Of a DNA stretch of 64,000 nt, positions 16,801-25,755 are shown in pieces (position 1 is the first letter of the stretch; the number at the start of each line of letters is the position of its first letter). The stretch is from contig NZ_FOYL01000001.1 of assembly GCF_900115955.1 (NCBI RefSeq), forward strand, positions 992,001-1,056,000, written 5' to 3'. Position numbers and translations under genes: made by a program. This DNA is from Lentzea waywayandensis. Its GTDB lineage: Bacteria; Actinomycetota; Actinomycetes; Mycobacteriales; Pseudonocardiaceae. The notes under the pieces are model-generated. The model had not been told where the DNA came from, ran no database searches, and saw only the letters and a list, made by a program, of their open reading frames with translations.

Positions 16801-19553
16801 GCGTCGGCGAGGTACGACCGCCAGTGGTTCAGGTGCGGTTCGAGCGCGTCCTCGGTGAGGAGTTCCTGTTGCCACGCCGCGTAGTCCGCGTACTGGACCG
16901 CCAGCTCGGGCAGGTCGCCCTGGGCGTAGCAGGCGGACAGCTCGGCTAGAAGCACGCCCCAGGACGTGTTGTCGCAGACGATGTGGTGCATGCCGAGCAG
17001 CAGGTGGTGCTCGTTCGCGCCGGTCCGCACCAGCCGTACTCGCAGCAGCGGCCCGTTCTCCAGGTCGTACACGTGGTTCGTGTGTTCGACCAGGAATTCT
17101 TCCGCCGAGCCAACGGACTCGGGCAGCCAGCAGTCCATGCCGGGATGCACGACCATGACCGGCCGGCCGTCCTGCTCGGCGAACGTGGTGCGCAGGATCT
17201 CGTGCCTGCGCACGACCTCCGCGACCGCGCCGCGCAACGCCGGTACGTCCAGCGAGCCGCGCAGCAGGACCGCGAACGTCGTGTTCATCCGGGTCGTGGT
17301 GGTGTCGAGCTGGGTCGCCGCCCACATGCGTTGCTGGATCGCCGACAGTTCCAAGGCACTGGTGCGGGAGACCGACGACAGCGGATGCCCGGTCTCCTGC
17401 GGCTCGTCGACGAGCGCGGCCAGTGCCTCGACGGTCGGATGGGTGAACAGCGCGTGCAGCGACACGTCGACGCCGAACTCCGCGAACACCTTCGACAGCA
17501 GCTGCGTCGCGAGCAACGAGTGACCCCCCAGCGCGAAGAAGTCGTGCGTCACACCGACCTCGTCGAGCTTGAGCACCTCCCGCCACACCTTGGCGAGCCG
17601 CTCCTCGGTCTTCGTGCGCGGCGCCACCGGAGGCGTGTCGATCGCGACGGCCCTGACGGCGGGCGCGGCGCGGTCGGCCAGCGACGCCGGGTCGCCGAGC
17701 GCGGTCTCCAGCAGGTGCAGGCGATCCGCGCCGGCGTGCAGCCTGCGGGTCAGCAGGATCGCCAGCGCGGCGAACATCTCCTGCGTGTAGGGGACGTGAC
17801 CGAGCTTGTCTGCCTGCGGGTCGAACGTGCCGTTGACCGGCAACGCCTTGGCCCAGTCCGCGAACCACACGGCGTGCACGCCCTCGGTCTGGTCCGCGAG
17901 CACGGCCAGCCGGTCGTCGAGGCGACCGAACGTCTGCTCGGACGGGCACACGACGAGGAACAACGGCGCCTCCGACCGTTGCCGGTACGCGGTGACGGCG
18001 GTCTCCAGGTCCTGCCAGTTCGCCTCGACCGCGTCGCCGTGCCGCAGCCAGTCCTCCCAGCGCAGCAGGGCGACGTCGGCGAGTCTGCCCCCGTCACCGG
18101 CGAGCAGGTGCCGCACGATCTGCTGGTAGGGAGCCAGTTCGACGTCGACCGGCAGGCGCAGCACGCCGTTGAGCACGTCGAGAGGCTCGCGCACGGGGTC
18201 CGCGGTGAACGTGGCCGCGATCGAGATCCGGTCCCTGCGCCTGAGCGGCTGCCCCGACACCAGCCCGGTGAGCGCGGTGAGGAACTGCTCGCCGAGCTCG
18301 CGCACGGTCTCGTCCAGGTAGAGGTCGGCGTTGTAGCCGAGAACCCCGCGCAGCTCTCCGTCCACTCTGGACAGCACGACGAACAGGTCGAAGTCGGTGA
18401 GGCCGTTGTCGACCTCGAACGGGCTGAACTCGACGCCGTCCGCCACCCGTGCGGCCGGTGCCTCGGTGAGGCTGAGCATGGCCTGGAACAACGGGTTCTG
18501 GCTCGGGTCGCGCGGCGGGTCGACGGCCTCCACCACCCGCGCGTAGGGCGCGTCCTGGTGGGCGTAGGCCTCGCTGATGGCGCGGTGCGTGCCCCGGATG
18601 ACCTCGCTCGCGTCACCGTCCAGATCGACCCGCAGCACCAGCATGTTCGCCAGTGAGCCGATCATCGTCTCCAGCTCTGGGCGCCCGCGGCCGCTGACGG
18701 GCATGCCGAGCAGCACCCGTTCCTGCCCGATCAGAGCCGCGAATCCACTGAGCACCACGGCGTTCAGCGACACGCCGAGCTCACGGGCCCGCGCGGCAAG
18801 ACGCTCGGTCAGGTCCTTCGGGACGACGAAGTGGTGCCGTCCCCCGGTGTGCGTCTGCACGGCCGGGCGCGGCAGATCGGACGGCACGGTCGACCGGGCC
18901 GGGCTGCCGGCGAGCTTCTCCCGCCAGTAGGCCAGGTGCTCGTCCATCACCTCGTCGGTCAGCCTGCGTCGTTCGGCCGCGGCGTGCCGGCCGAACGACG
19001 TGGTCAGCTCGGGCAGCGTCGCGCCGCCGTAGTACGCGACGAGGTCGGCGCCGAAGACCTCGGCCGACGCCGCGTCGAACACGATGTGGTGCGCGGTCAC
19101 CAGCAGGAGGTGCTCCTCCTCGCCGAGCACCACGAGCCGGAACGCCACCAGCGGACCGGCGCTCAGGTCGAACACGTGCCGGGCGTGCTCCAGCGCGATC
19201 TCCTGGGCCCGCTCGGGGTTCTCCGACAGGTCGGTGATCTCGATGGCGATCGACACGTTGTCACGAACCCGTTGGCGCAGCTCGCCGTCACGCTCGAAGA
19301 ACGTGGTGCGCAAAGCGGAATGCCGGTCCACGACCCGGCCGACGGCCAGTTCGAGGGCGGTGTGATCGAGCGGCCCGGTGAGCTTGAGCCCGAACGGGAT
19401 CGCGTAGGCGGGGTTGCCGGGGTCGAGGCGGTCGAGGAACCAGAGCTGTTCCTGGGTGAACGACACCGGCTGCGAACGGTCGGCGTTGCGCAGCCGCAGG
19501 GCCAGTAGCTGGCGCTGTTCCTCGGTCAGTGAGCTGGTCAAGTGGTCTGTCAT
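13827..19553 (-). CDS. Adenylation-less NRPS: C-X-PCP-C-X-PCP-PCP-E, X = FkbH N-terminal-like
   Basis: 1908 residues. Order: C1 (about 25-450, HHIVFDA), X1 (465-645), PCP1 (Ser679 in LGGHSLLAT), C2 (740-1165, HHIVCDN), X2 (1175-1320), PCP2 (Ser1353, LGGDSMTA), PCP3 (Ser1422, near-identical) and a terminal epimerisation domain (HHLVTDG, TGHGRE, RTVGWFQVMYPV, GIGYGLLRY). No adenylation core motif (TSGSTG, YGPTE, YRTGD) occurs. X1 instead resembles the N-terminal domain of FkbH proteins: LAPYQQIVRHLL, VALLRWEDWL, FGRLDDRL, VPYTQEMF. X2 is a more diverged copy. I infer that these modules are loaded in trans, perhaps with glyceryl-type units from the FkbH/ACP/KASIII set. The ATG overlaps the PKS stop. 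Confidence 0.88.
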   Translation of the reverse strand: MTDHLTSSLTEEQRQLLALRLRNADRSQPVSFTQEQLWFLDRLDPGNPAYAIPFGLKLTGPLDHTALELAVGRVVDRHSALRTTFFERDGELRQRVRDNVSIAIEITDLSENPERAQEIALEHARHVFDLSAGPLVAFRLVVLGEEEHLLLVTAHHIVFDAASAEVFGADLVAYYGGATLPELTTSFGRHAAAERRRLTDEVMDEHLAYWREKLAGSPARSTVPSDLPRPAVQTHTGGRHHFVVPKDLTERLAARARELGVSLNAVVLSGFAALIGQERVLLGMPVSGRGRPELETMIGSLANMLVLRVDLDGDASEVIRGTHRAISEAYAHQDAPYARVVEAVDPPRDPSQNPLFQAMLSLTEAPAARVADGVEFSPFEVDNGLTDFDLFVVLSRVDGELRGVLGYNADLYLDETVRELGEQFLTALTGLVSGQPLRRRDRISIAATFTADPVREPLDVLNGVLRLPVDVELAPYQQIVRHLLAGDGGRLADVALLRWEDWLRHGDAVEANWQDLETAVTAYRQRSEAPLFLVVCPSEQTFGRLDDRLAVLADQTEGVHAVWFADWAKALPVNGTFDPQADKLGHVPYTQEMFAALAILLTRRLHAGADRLHLLETALGDPASLADRAAPAVRAVAIDTPPVAPRTKTEERLAKVWREVLKLDEVGVTHDFFALGGHSLLATQLLSKVFAEFGVDVSLHALFTHPTVEALAALVDEPQETGHPLSSVSRTSALELSAIQQRMWAATQLDTTTTRMNTTFAVLLRGSLDVPALRGAVAEVVRRHEILRTTFAEQDGRPVMVVHPGMDCWLPESVGSAEEFLVEHTNHVYDLENGPLLRVRLVRTGANEHHLLLGMHHIVCDNTSWGVLLAELSACYAQGDLPELAVQYADYAAWQQELLTEDALEPHLNHWRSYLADAPSQLELPAERPERNETRRTSSEVPGRVAEALKELARAEGSTPFATLLAAYAVVLYRRSTQPDVVLSVPQQGRPRPEVEHLIGCFTDLLPIRVDLAGRLTFRQILQRVHRSMVDGYQHADVPFSSVAHVLPRQKGRHPVYQCAFNYADLPDEAMSWPGLDLVPLEVPVTSLDFDLFLTLTTENGELAATLEYSADLLSPCGADELLESFVSQLGDLVEAPDAQIVVERVESTVDGLPMSIVSSRPLDGVLPVLSSWANRLDLPMTVRTTPAGQVLRPLLDPEAGLDGVERETTALVLRWEDLFDGGVGEFENAFARLCSAIERWTGRTGSELAVLATSERVEKPWPGVFGHATDRLARRFPAVSVVDLLMAEGDQDVVLGNALARLVHTGELPEDTSTTEAPRTDEERALAAVWQDVLKLSEVGVHDDFFALGGDSMTAIQVVWLANQAGIKLTPAQLTAKRTIAELLRVPMSEEQQALAAVWREVLKLSEVGPHDDFFALGGDSMTAIQVVWLANQAGIKFTPAQLTAKRTIAELCALAAPQQVADQGPVEGDFSATGAQRWFFEALATSMVAPAHFNHPYYLRLRVPATPEQLEQATTALVAHHDGMRLRFRREGIDWHASHGPVEGAMPFVSFDVSGADDREQAIEDHLNEVHPTLDIADGPLAKVVHFGLGGHEPDRVMVICHHLVTDGISRSLILEDFQNALRQVLAGQKVDLGPKTTAFRDWALKIDEYARDEKLLRELEYWERQAPGTEEITADLPGANTFGVMQDIHTTIDAETTARLRELAKAHQVGVSDLLVWASVRMAADRSGSPEWTIATTGHGREALFDGLDLSRTVGWFQVMYPVRLTLPAASDTAAIVSLADQLKQVPVNGIGYGLLRYNNPDPAVRQRLETPNPQLTVNYAGAFGFTDLSSADELFDLCQSELGVLQDKGTVWPGRIDVVGSLVDGRIRVEMNYGTEMYLPETARQMLGDIEELLRRLVDQNRMR
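15195..15578 (-). repeat. Tandem near-identical carrier-protein coding repeat
   Basis: Segments 15402-15578 and 15195-15371 encode PCP2 and PCP3 of the large NRPS, offset by 207 bp. Their protein copies differ at few positions, for example AVWQDVLKLSEVGVHDD against AVWREVLKLSEVGPHDD and GIKLTPAQ against GIKFTPAQ. This is a recent internal duplication or a region under gene conversion. Twin carriers in one module usually raise flux or serve two parallel reactions. Confidence 0.85.
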
Positions 19554-22531
19554 GACTGGGAGATCTCCTGGGCGTCCCGCTCGCGGTCCAGTTCGGCCCG
19601 CAGCTCTTCCGGTGACATGTCGCGGATCTCGGCGAGCAGCCGGGCGAACTCGTCGTCCTCGGCCGGCGTCGCGTCAGCGCGCAGCTGGTCGACCCTGGCG
19701 GCCAGCTTCGAGGGAGTCGGTGCCTCGAAGATCGCGGCCGCGGGCAGCGCGACGCCGAGCGCGACGGTGATCCGCGCGAGGATCTGCGTGGCCAGCAGCG
19801 AATGCCCGCCCAGCTCGAAGTAGTCGTCGTTCGGGCCGATGCGCGCGATGCCGAGCAGCTCCTGCCAGATGCCGGTGATCACGGCCAGATCGCCGCCCAC
19901 CGCGGTGTCGGCCGCCTGCGGCAGCACCTCGATGACCTCGATCTCGCGCGGTGCCGTACCGGGAAGATCGACCCAGTGGCGCACCCGCTCGAACGGGTAC
20001 TGCGGCAACGGAACACGGCGCCGCCGTTCGTCCGCCGTCAGCGCCGCGAGGTCCACGTCGGCACCGGCGATCCACAGCCTGCCGGCCGCGGCCAGCATCG
20101 TGTCGAGGTCGTGCTTGTCCTCGCGCGGGTGCCTCAGAGACCCGAACGCCTTGGCGCCGCCCAGGTCGTGCTGGCGGGCCAAGGTGGTCAGGACGTTGCC
20201 GGGCCCGACCTCCAGCACGTTCACCGGTCCGGTGATCATCGCCCGCAGTCCTTCGCTGAACCGGACGGCCGCACGGGCGTGCCGCGCCCAGTAACCGGGG
20301 TCGGTCGCCTCGCCATCGGTGATCCACGTGCCCGACACGTTGGAGATGAAGGGGATCCGCGGCTCTCGCAGCTCGACCTGGCTCACCAGCGCGGCGAACT
20401 CGCCGAGCATCGGATCGATCATCGACGAGTGGAACGCGTGCGAGGTGTGCAGCCGGCGGCTGGTGACGCTCAACGACGCCTCGAACCTCTCGATCGCCTC
20501 GAACGTGCCCGCGACCGTGCTCATGTTCGGCGCGTTGCTCGCCGCCAGGCACACGTCCTTTGGCAGCACCAGATCGTCGGCACCCAGCGGCACCGACAGC
20601 ACGGCGCCCGCGGGCAGCGCGTCCATCAGCTCACCGCGCGCCGTCACCAGTTTCAGCGCGTCCTGCAGGGAGAACACCCCGGCCAGGCACGCCGCCACGT
20701 ACTCGCCGACGCTGTGCCCGAGCATCGCGCTCGGCCGCACACCCCAGTGCTCCCAGAGCTTCGCGATCGAGTACTCGACCGCGAACAGCGCGGGCTGGGT
20801 GTACCTCGTGCGGGTCAAGCGGTCCGCGTCGGCGAGCACCTCGTGCAGGTCGAACGGCAGCAGCGCGGCGCACTCGTCCAGCGCGGCGCGGAACACCGGC
20901 TCCTCGTCCGCGAGCTGGGAGGCCATGCCCGCGTACTGGGAACCCTGGCCGGGGAACAGGAAGACGGTGTCACGCCGGTCACCAGCGCCGATCCACGCCT
21001 CGGAGAGCGCGGTGGCGGAGGCGGCAGCGGGTGCCGTACTCTCCCCGCCGCCCACGACAGCGGCCATCCGGTGCCTCAGCGCCCGCCGCCCCGTCCTCAA
21101 CGTGTGCGAGACGTCCGCGAGCTCCTGGCCCCCGGCGGAGAGGTGTTCGGCGAGCTGCGTGCGGCTCTCCTCCAACGACTTCTCGCTCGCGGCCGACAGC
21201 ACCAGCAGGTGCCGCGACCGGCTCGGCGGCATCGGTTCGGGCGACGGCGGCTCCTCCAGCACGGCGTGCGCGTTCGTGCCGCCCATGCCGAACCCGCTGA
21301 CGCCGGCTCGGCGCGGCCCCGTTCCAGGCCACGGCAGAGCCTCGCGGTTGACGAAGAACGGGCTGTTCTCCAGGCCGGTCTCGGGGTTGGGCGCGGTGAA
21401 GTACGGACTCGGCGGCACCACACCGTTCTGGACGGCGAGCGCGGCCTTGACGAACCCGGCGACACCGGCCGCCGCGTCCAGGTGCCCGATCAGCGCCTTG
21501 ACCGACCCCAGCGCGCAGGCCTCGGGCGGGCTGACGAACGCCTGCGTCAGCGCGGCCACCTCGATCGGGTCGCCGAGCGGCGTGGCGGTGCCGTGCGCCT
21601 CGACGTAGCCGATCGTCGAGGAGTCCACTTCGGACAGGTCGTGCGCGGCCCTGATGACCCGGGCTTGGCCGTTCACGCTGGGAGCGGTGAAGCCCACCTT
21701 GTCCGCGCCGTCGTTGTTGACCGCGGTGCCCTTCACGACAGCGTAGATCGTGTCGCCGTCAGCCATCGCGTCCTCCAGGCGGCGCAACACCACGGCGGCG
21801 ACGCCGTTGCCTGCGACCACGCCGTGCGCGTCCACGTCGAACGGCAGGCAGCGCCCGTCTGCGGCGAGGATGCCGCCCTCGGTGTGCTGGTAGCCCTCGT
21901 GCACCGGCGGCCTGATCGACACGCCGCCGGCGAGTGCGATGTCGCAGTCGCGGCCCAGCAACGCCTGGCAGGCCACGTGGATCGTCACCAGCGACGACGA
22001 GCACGCCGTCTGGACGGTGATCGCGGGCCCGGTCAGGTCGAGGTGGTAGGCGACGCGGCTGGCGAGCGTGTCCTTGTCGTTGGCCAGCAACAGGTCGAGC
22101 GGCTGCAACCCGCCCGGCACTGCGGGGTTGTTCCACAGGTGCCGCAGCAGGTACGTGTCGATGCTCGCCGACGCGTAGACGCCGACGTCCTGCCCGCCGC
22201 CGAGGTGCCCGGCGTGTTCGAGCGCGTGCCAGGCGCACTCCAGGAACACCCGCTGCTGCGGGTCCAGCACGGCCGCGTCGCGCGGGCTGTAGCCGAACAG
22301 CTTGGCGTCGAAGAACTCGATGCCGTCCAGCGCGCCGCCCATGGGTACGAAACCCGGCTCCGCGCGCCTTTCCACGGATACGCCCGCGGCGTCGAGCTCC
22401 TCGTCGGTGAAGCGGCGCACGCCGGCCTCACCGGCGAGCACGTTGGCCCAGAACTCGTCCACAGTGGACGATCCGGGGAACCGGCCGGCCATGCCGACGA
22501 CGGCGATCTCCAGCCCGGTGTACTCGGTCAC
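19550..22531 (-). CDS. Type I polyketide synthase, KS-AT-ACP
   Basis: 993 residues, one module. KS spans about 5-430 with Cys177 in TACSSS and histidines in EAHGTATPLGDP and IGHLDAAAGVAG. AT spans about 515-820 with Ser607 in GHSVGEY and HAFH further on, the signature of malonyl-CoA selection. The ACP has Ser911 in LGGHSLLAT. There is no KR, DH, ER or methyltransferase, so it should add an unreduced ketide unit to the peptide from the preceding NRPS. The carrier resembles PCPs, as in other NRPS/PKS hybrids. The GTG start overlaps the upstream NRPS stop. The beta-keto group it leaves is a plausible site for later cyclisation. Confidence 0.9.
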   Translation of the reverse strand: MTEYTGLEIAVVGMAGRFPGSSTVDEFWANVLAGEAGVRRFTDEELDAAGVSVERRAEPGFVPMGGALDGIEFFDAKLFGYSPRDAAVLDPQQRVFLECAWHALEHAGHLGGGQDVGVYASASIDTYLLRHLWNNPAVPGGLQPLDLLLANDKDTLASRVAYHLDLTGPAITVQTACSSSLVTIHVACQALLGRDCDIALAGGVSIRPPVHEGYQHTEGGILAADGRCLPFDVDAHGVVAGNGVAAVVLRRLEDAMADGDTIYAVVKGTAVNNDGADKVGFTAPSVNGQARVIRAAHDLSEVDSSTIGYVEAHGTATPLGDPIEVAALTQAFVSPPEACALGSVKALIGHLDAAAGVAGFVKAALAVQNGVVPPSPYFTAPNPETGLENSPFFVNREALPWPGTGPRRAGVSGFGMGGTNAHAVLEEPPSPEPMPPSRSRHLLVLSAASEKSLEESRTQLAEHLSAGGQELADVSHTLRTGRRALRHRMAAVVGGGESTAPAAASATALSEAWIGAGDRRDTVFLFPGQGSQYAGMASQLADEEPVFRAALDECAALLPFDLHEVLADADRLTRTRYTQPALFAVEYSIAKLWEHWGVRPSAMLGHSVGEYVAACLAGVFSLQDALKLVTARGELMDALPAGAVLSVPLGADDLVLPKDVCLAASNAPNMSTVAGTFEAIERFEASLSVTSRRLHTSHAFHSSMIDPMLGEFAALVSQVELREPRIPFISNVSGTWITDGEATDPGYWARHARAAVRFSEGLRAMITGPVNVLEVGPGNVLTTLARQHDLGGAKAFGSLRHPREDKHDLDTMLAAAGRLWIAGADVDLAALTADERRRRVPLPQYPFERVRHWVDLPGTAPREIEVIEVLPQAADTAVGGDLAVITGIWQELLGIARIGPNDDYFELGGHSLLATQILARITVALGVALPAAAIFEAPTPSKLAARVDQLRADATPAEDDEFARLLAEIRDMSPEELRAELDRERDAQEISQS

Positions 22532-25500
22532 GACTTTCTCCCCCTTGCCAGCAAAGCCTTCCGGCCACCGACGGCCCGCGTCTCCACTTGGCCGCTTCCG
22601 TCGAAATGAGCCGCGAGCGCTCGAACGGTCGGATAGGTGAACAACGTGACCGTCGGCACCTCGCGTGCGAACACCTCGGCCAACCTGCTCCGCGCCTTCA
22701 CCAGCAGCACGGAGTTGCCTCCCAGGTCGAAGAAGTTGTCGTCAGCGCCGACCCGGTCCGTCCGCAGGACCTCGCGCCACACGTCGGAGATCGCGCGCTC
22801 GGTCTGGTTGCCGGCGGGCACGACGACCCGTTCGGTGCGCACCGACTCCGGCTTCGGCAACGCCCGGTGGTCGAGCTTCCCGTTGGGGTTGCGCGGAATC
22901 GTCGGCACCTCGACGAACGCCGAGGGCACCATGTACTCGGGCAGCCCGCGCCGCAGGTGCGCTCGCAGCTCCGTCGCGTCGATCCGGCACCCGTCCGCGG
23001 CCACCGCGTAGGCGACCAGCCGCACGTCACCCGGCACGTCCTCGCGAGCGATGACCACGGCCGCGCGCACCGAGGGGTGCTGGCTCACGGCGGTCTGGAT
23101 CTCGCCCAGCTCGATCCGGTAGCCGCGCAGCTTGATCTGGTCGTCCATCCGCCGCAGGAACTCGACCTGCCCGTCCGGCAGGAACCGCGCGAGGTCACCG
23201 GTGCGGTACAGGCGGCCGGAACTGAACGGGTCGGACACGAACCGCTCGGCTGTGAGCTCCGGCCGGTTCAGGTAGCCGCGAGCGACCTGCACGCCACCGA
23301 GATAGAGCTCCCCCGGCACCCCGACGGGCAACGGCTCCCGGTTCTCGTCCAGCACGTAGGCCGTGTTGCCCGCGATCGGGCGGCCGATCGGCAGCGGGCT
23401 CTCCGTGCCGTCGCACTCCGCGGAGGTGATCCAGATGCTCGCCTCGGTCGGCCCGTAGACGTTGACGAACCGGCGGCCCGGCGCCCACGCGGCAGCGACC
23501 TCGTCCGGGCAGGCCTCGCCGCCGGCCATCAGCGTGCGCAGGCCGGGTACGAGCGCCGGGTCGGTCAGCCGCAGCACGGTCGGCGGCAGGCAGGCCATGT
23601 CGACGCGCTGCGAGTTGATCGTGCGGGCCAGGTCGGGGCCTGGTTGAAGGTCGTGCTGCGCGGCCAGCACCACGGTGGCACCCGAGCGCAGCGTGACCAT
23701 GATGTCGGCGACGGACACGTCGAAGCTGAACGACGCGAACTGCAGCATCCGGTTGCCCGGACCGATGCCGAGCATCCTGGCCAGCTCGTCCGCGAGGTTC
23801 ACCACGCCCCGGTGCGGCAGCATGGCGCCCTTCGGCTTGCCGGTGGACCCGGACGTGTAGATCACGTACGCGAGGTCGTCCGGCTCCACGGTCCGCCGCA
23901 GGCGCGCGTCGGGAACGCCCGAGAAGTCGGTGTCGTCCAGCGGAAGCGTCGACACATCGGGAAAGCGCTCGGCCAGCGCCGCCAGCGTCACGACGACGCG
24001 AAGGCCCGAGTCGGCGACCATGTACGCCAGCCGATCCGCCGGGTACTCCGGGTCGAGCGGCACGTAGGCCGCTCCGGACTTGAGCACACCCTGTTGCGCC
24101 ACCACGAGGTCCAGCGACCTCGGCAGGCTGATGCCGACGAAGTCGCCGCGCCCGATCCCGCGCGACCGCAGCAGGTGCGCGAGCCGGTTCGCCCGCGAGT
24201 CCAGTTCCGCGTACGTGAGCTGCTGGTCCTCGAACACCAGCGCCACGGCGTCGGGCGTGCGGTCGGCAGAAGCCTCCGCCAGTTCGTGCACCAGCACGCC
24301 GTCGAGCCGTGCGACGACCGGCGGGTTCCACTCCTCCAGCACCTGCACGCGCTCAGCGGGCGTGATCAGGGCAAGCCGGCCGATCGGGCACGACGGGTCG
24401 GCGAGACCGGCGGTGAGCAGCATCTCGAGGTGACCGAGCAGGCGACGGGCGGTCGCGGGCTCGTACAACGCGCTGTCGAACTCCAGCAGGCCGGTGATCC
24501 CGCCCTCGGTGGACGTGACGCCCAGCTCCAGGTCCCACTTCGCGGTCCCCGAGTGCGACGCGACCCGGTCGACGGCGACACCGGGCAGCGTGAAGATCTC
24601 GTGCTGGCTGTCCTCCATGCCGACGATCGTCTGGATCACCGGCTGATGCGCGGTGCTGCGCGGCGGGGCGAGGGCCTCGACGACCCGTTCGAACGGCAGT
24701 TCCTGGTGCTGCTGCGCGGCCAGCGTCGTGTCCCGCACCTGGTGCAGCAACGACCGGAAGCTCGCGGCGGAGTCCACACTGGACCGAATGGCGACGGTGT
24801 TGACGAAGAATCCGATCGCGTTCTCGATCTCGGTCCCGCGGTTGCCGACGTTCGTGCCGACCACGATGTCGTCGGCGCCGGAATACCGGTGCAGCAGGAC
24901 GTTCCACGCGGTGAGCAGCACCATGAACGGCGTGACGCGCTCGGCCAGGCAGAACTCGTCGAGCCGCTGCTTGACCGAAGCCGGCCAGGCGAACTCGACG
25001 GCACCGCCGCGCATCTTCATCACGGCCGGACGCGGGTGGTCCGTCGGCAGTTCCAGCACCGGCGGCACCCCGGCGAGCTGCGTTGTCCAGTAGTCCAGCA
25101 GCCGAGTGCCGTCCGGGCCACCGAGCCACTCGGTCTGCCAGCGGCTGAAGTCCAGGTACTGCGTCGGCGCCGGGCCGAGGTCACGCGACTCGTACGCGGC
25201 CCGCCACTCGGCGAACAGCAGCTGGGTGCTCCAGCCGTCGCAGACGATGTGGTGCATCGAGACGAGCAGCAACGCGTCGGCCTCGTCGAACACCACCAGC
25301 TCCGCTCGCAGCAAAGGCCCGTCCGCCAGGGAGAACGGCTGCCGCGCGGCATCGGCCGCCCGGGCCGTCGCGAAAGCGTCACGGTCGTCGACGTCGGCGT
25401 GCGTCACCGCGAGCGAGAACTGCGGTTCCGGCAGGATCACCTGCCGCGGGTCGCCGTCGACGTCGAGGAACACGGTCCGCAGCACCTCGTGCCGCCGGCC

Positions 25501-25755
25501 GATCTCCAGCAGCGCGGCCCCCAAGGCATCGCTGTCCACGGTGCCGCGCAGCCGGAAGGCGTACGGCACGTTGTAGACGGGGCTGCCGGGGTGCAGCTGG
25601 TCGAGCAGCCACAGCCGGCGCTGCCCGGACGACACCGGGTACACGCCGAAGTCCTCACCCCGTTCGGTGAGCTGCGCGAACACGGCCGCGCGCTTGTCGG
25701 GATCCAGCGCTTTCAAGCGCCGCAACACGTCCTGCACGACTTCCCCCTCTTTCAC
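22528..25755 (-). CDS. NRPS module, C-A-PCP (second module)
   Basis: 1075 residues. A short N-terminal docking-like helix region (about 1-35) is followed by C (HHIVCDG), A (about 480-985: YTSGSTGKPKGAM, VYGPTEAS, YRTGDLARF, NGKLD) and PCP (Ser1015 in LGGNSVLLV). Specificity-pocket residues read by eye at the standard positions are D-V-A-C-M-G-V-I-W. Asp235 is present, so an alpha-amino acid is expected, but the code matches no well-known one. The MbtH-like protein of the operon probably supports this A domain. It should condense its residue with the product of the first module and pass the dipeptide to the PKS. Confidence 0.9.
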   Translation of the reverse strand: MKEGEVVQDVLRRLKALDPDKRAAVFAQLTERGEDFGVYPVSSGQRRLWLLDQLHPGSPVYNVPYAFRLRGTVDSDALGAALLEIGRRHEVLRTVFLDVDGDPRQVILPEPQFSLAVTHADVDDRDAFATARAADAARQPFSLADGPLLRAELVVFDEADALLLVSMHHIVCDGWSTQLLFAEWRAAYESRDLGPAPTQYLDFSRWQTEWLGGPDGTRLLDYWTTQLAGVPPVLELPTDHPRPAVMKMRGGAVEFAWPASVKQRLDEFCLAERVTPFMVLLTAWNVLLHRYSGADDIVVGTNVGNRGTEIENAIGFFVNTVAIRSSVDSAASFRSLLHQVRDTTLAAQQHQELPFERVVEALAPPRSTAHQPVIQTIVGMEDSQHEIFTLPGVAVDRVASHSGTAKWDLELGVTSTEGGITGLLEFDSALYEPATARRLLGHLEMLLTAGLADPSCPIGRLALITPAERVQVLEEWNPPVVARLDGVLVHELAEASADRTPDAVALVFEDQQLTYAELDSRANRLAHLLRSRGIGRGDFVGISLPRSLDLVVAQQGVLKSGAAYVPLDPEYPADRLAYMVADSGLRVVVTLAALAERFPDVSTLPLDDTDFSGVPDARLRRTVEPDDLAYVIYTSGSTGKPKGAMLPHRGVVNLADELARMLGIGPGNRMLQFASFSFDVSVADIMVTLRSGATVVLAAQHDLQPGPDLARTINSQRVDMACLPPTVLRLTDPALVPGLRTLMAGGEACPDEVAAAWAPGRRFVNVYGPTEASIWITSAECDGTESPLPIGRPIAGNTAYVLDENREPLPVGVPGELYLGGVQVARGYLNRPELTAERFVSDPFSSGRLYRTGDLARFLPDGQVEFLRRMDDQIKLRGYRIELGEIQTAVSQHPSVRAAVVIAREDVPGDVRLVAYAVAADGCRIDATELRAHLRRGLPEYMVPSAFVEVPTIPRNPNGKLDHRALPKPESVRTERVVVPAGNQTERAISDVWREVLRTDRVGADDNFFDLGGNSVLLVKARSRLAEVFAREVPTVTLFTYPTVRALAAHFDGSGQVETRAVGGRKALLARGRKS

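Noticed and set aside
13827..19553. X1 and X2 as degenerate adenylation domains
   Set aside because: At about 150-180 residues they are much too short and lack all core motifs. Their best similarity is to FkbH N-terminal regions in the same operon.
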